Source: Rickettsiales bacterium
Lineage (GTDB): Bacteria; Pseudomonadota; Alphaproteobacteria; Rickettsiales; Deianiraeaceae
DNA length: 6,368 nucleotides
NCBI GenBank assembly: GCA_947424985.1
Contig: CANDYN010000062.1
Location: 1-6,368 of the forward strand
Direction: 5' to 3'
Shown here: positions 5,513 to 6,368 of the stretch, one piece after another
Layout of the letters: each line of letters starts with the position of its first letter
How positions within the stretch are numbered: the first letter of the stretch is position 1
Notes under the pieces: generated by a model
The model's input: only the letters and a program-made list of their open reading frames with translations
Told to the model about the DNA's origin: nothing
Database searches by the model: none
Made by a program: the position numbers and the translations under genes

Positions 5513-6368
5513 ATGATGCACGATAATTTTAATAGTAAAGGACATGAAAAGGGCGTTGTGAATGTCTCAATTGAAAAAGAAATGCAAGCTTCGTACCTTG
5601 AATATGCCATGAGCGTTATTGTCTCTCGTGCTATTCCTGATGTTCGTGATGGACTAAAACCTGTGCATAGAAGAATATTATACGCAATGAATGAAATGGA
5701 TTGTGCGTATAATAAACCACATAAAAAATCCGCGAGAGTCGTAGGGGAAGTAATGGGTAAATACCACCCACACGGAGATTCAGCGATATATGAGGCAATG
5801 GTAAGAATGGCGCAAGATTTCTCAATGCGTGAAATGCTCGTTAATGGACAAGGTAACTTTGGGTCAATCGACGCTGATCCTCCGGCTTCAATGCGTTATA
5901 CCGAAGCGAGACTTACAAAGCTTGCATATACCATGCTTGTTGATTTGGATAGAAATACTGTTGATTTTAAAGATAATTACGATGGTTTTGAAAAAGAACC
6001 GACAGTTTTACCCGCTACTTTTCCAAATATCTTAGTTAATGGAACCGAAGGAATCGCAGTTGGAATGGCAACAAATGTTCCACCACATAATTTGGGTGAG
6101 CTAATTGATTGCTGTCTTGCATACTTGCAAAATCCAAATCTTACTATTGACGAAATAACAACGATAATGCCAGGACCTGATTTTCCAACTGCAGCAACTG
6201 TTATGGGAAGACGTGGATTCTTAAGTGCAATGGCAACCGGACGCGGAGGCGTTATGATGCGTGGTGTGACCGAAATCGAAGAAATGAAAGGAAATCGTCA
6301 AGCAATTGTAATTAAAGAAATTCCATATCAAGTTGTTAAAACAAGATTGATCGAAAAAATCGTTGAAC
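5513..6368 (+). CDS. gyrA: DNA gyrase subunit A (5' part, runs off the window)
   Basis: GyrA is the breaking-and-rejoining subunit of DNA gyrase, which with GyrB introduces negative supercoils using ATP. About 285 residues are visible, roughly the first third of a protein usually near 850-900, and the gene continues past the right edge. The start of the topoisomerase IV/gyrase A domain is clear: YLEYAMSVIVSRAIPDVRDG (28-47), the quinolone-region motif GKYHPHGDSAIYE (82-94), and the active-site tyrosine Y129 in MRYTEARL. Later come GIAVGMATNVPPHNL and IPGPDFPTAA-like segments. The NFGSIDADPPASMRYTE context fits GyrA rather than ParC. At the E. coli 83 and 87 positions it has Ser90 and Glu94. 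Two tandem ATGs (5513 and 5516) are possible starts, no Shine-Dalgarno sequence precedes them, and an in-frame stop at 5474-5476 limits any extension. It is divergent from ftsA. Confidence 0.96.
   Translation, partial: MMHDNFNSKGHEKGVVNVSIEKEMQASYLEYAMSVIVSRAIPDVRDGLKPVHRRILYAMNEMDCAYNKPHKKSARVVGEVMGKYHPHGDSAIYEAMVRMAQDFSMREMLVNGQGNFGSIDADPPASMRYTEARLTKLAYTMLVDLDRNTVDFKDNYDGFEKEPTVLPATFPNILVNGTEGIAVGMATNVPPHNLGELIDCCLAYLQNPNLTIDEITTIMPGPDFPTAATVMGRRGFLSAMATGRGGVMMRGVTEIEEMKGNRQAIVIKEIPYQVVKTRLIEKIVE

Noticed and set aside
5829..6035. Plus-strand 68-codon open frame
   Set aside because: It lies within gyrA in a different frame, and the gyrA frame there is clearly conserved.

Overview
The window looks like chromosome from an AT-rich, probably host-associated alphaproteobacterium. 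Rickettsiales or a similar intracellular lineage is my best guess. The evidence is the alphaproteobacterial style of FtsZ (long C-terminal linker) and GyrA (MRYTEARL around the catalytic tyrosine), low GC, weak or absent Shine-Dalgarno sequences, and a fast-diverging FtsA. The species cannot be named from this sequence. No mobile element, CRISPR array, phage gene or rRNA was seen.

Layout from left to right. A complete tRNA-Asn(GUU) gene with encoded CCA lies on the minus strand at the left edge, with its own promoter. A gene-poor stretch of about 330 bases follows. Next is a plus-strand orphan gene (412-1701) for a charged, helical protein whose C-terminal tail carries two copies of a Gly/Pro/Lys/Gln-rich repeat exactly 70 codons apart. 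It converges on a tight minus-strand cluster, ftsA-ftsZ-rnc, in which ftsA and ftsZ are 13 nt apart and ftsZ and rnc share an ATGA stop/start overlap. Divergent from ftsA, across 177 bp, is the 5' end of gyrA, which runs off the right edge.

FtsA and FtsZ act together: FtsZ polymerises into the division ring and FtsA ties it to the membrane. Both are unusual here. FtsA has lost the recognisable ATP-binding signatures but keeps a basic amphipathic C-terminal helix. FtsZ has a normal GTPase core, then a very acidic linker, a poly-A run at which a slip of one base either way would truncate the tail, and a poorly conserved C-terminal peptide. RNase III, translated with them, has Asn at one usual metal-ligand position.

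No clearly new multi-gene system is evident. The most novel items are the orphan repeat protein and the altered FtsA/FtsZ pair.
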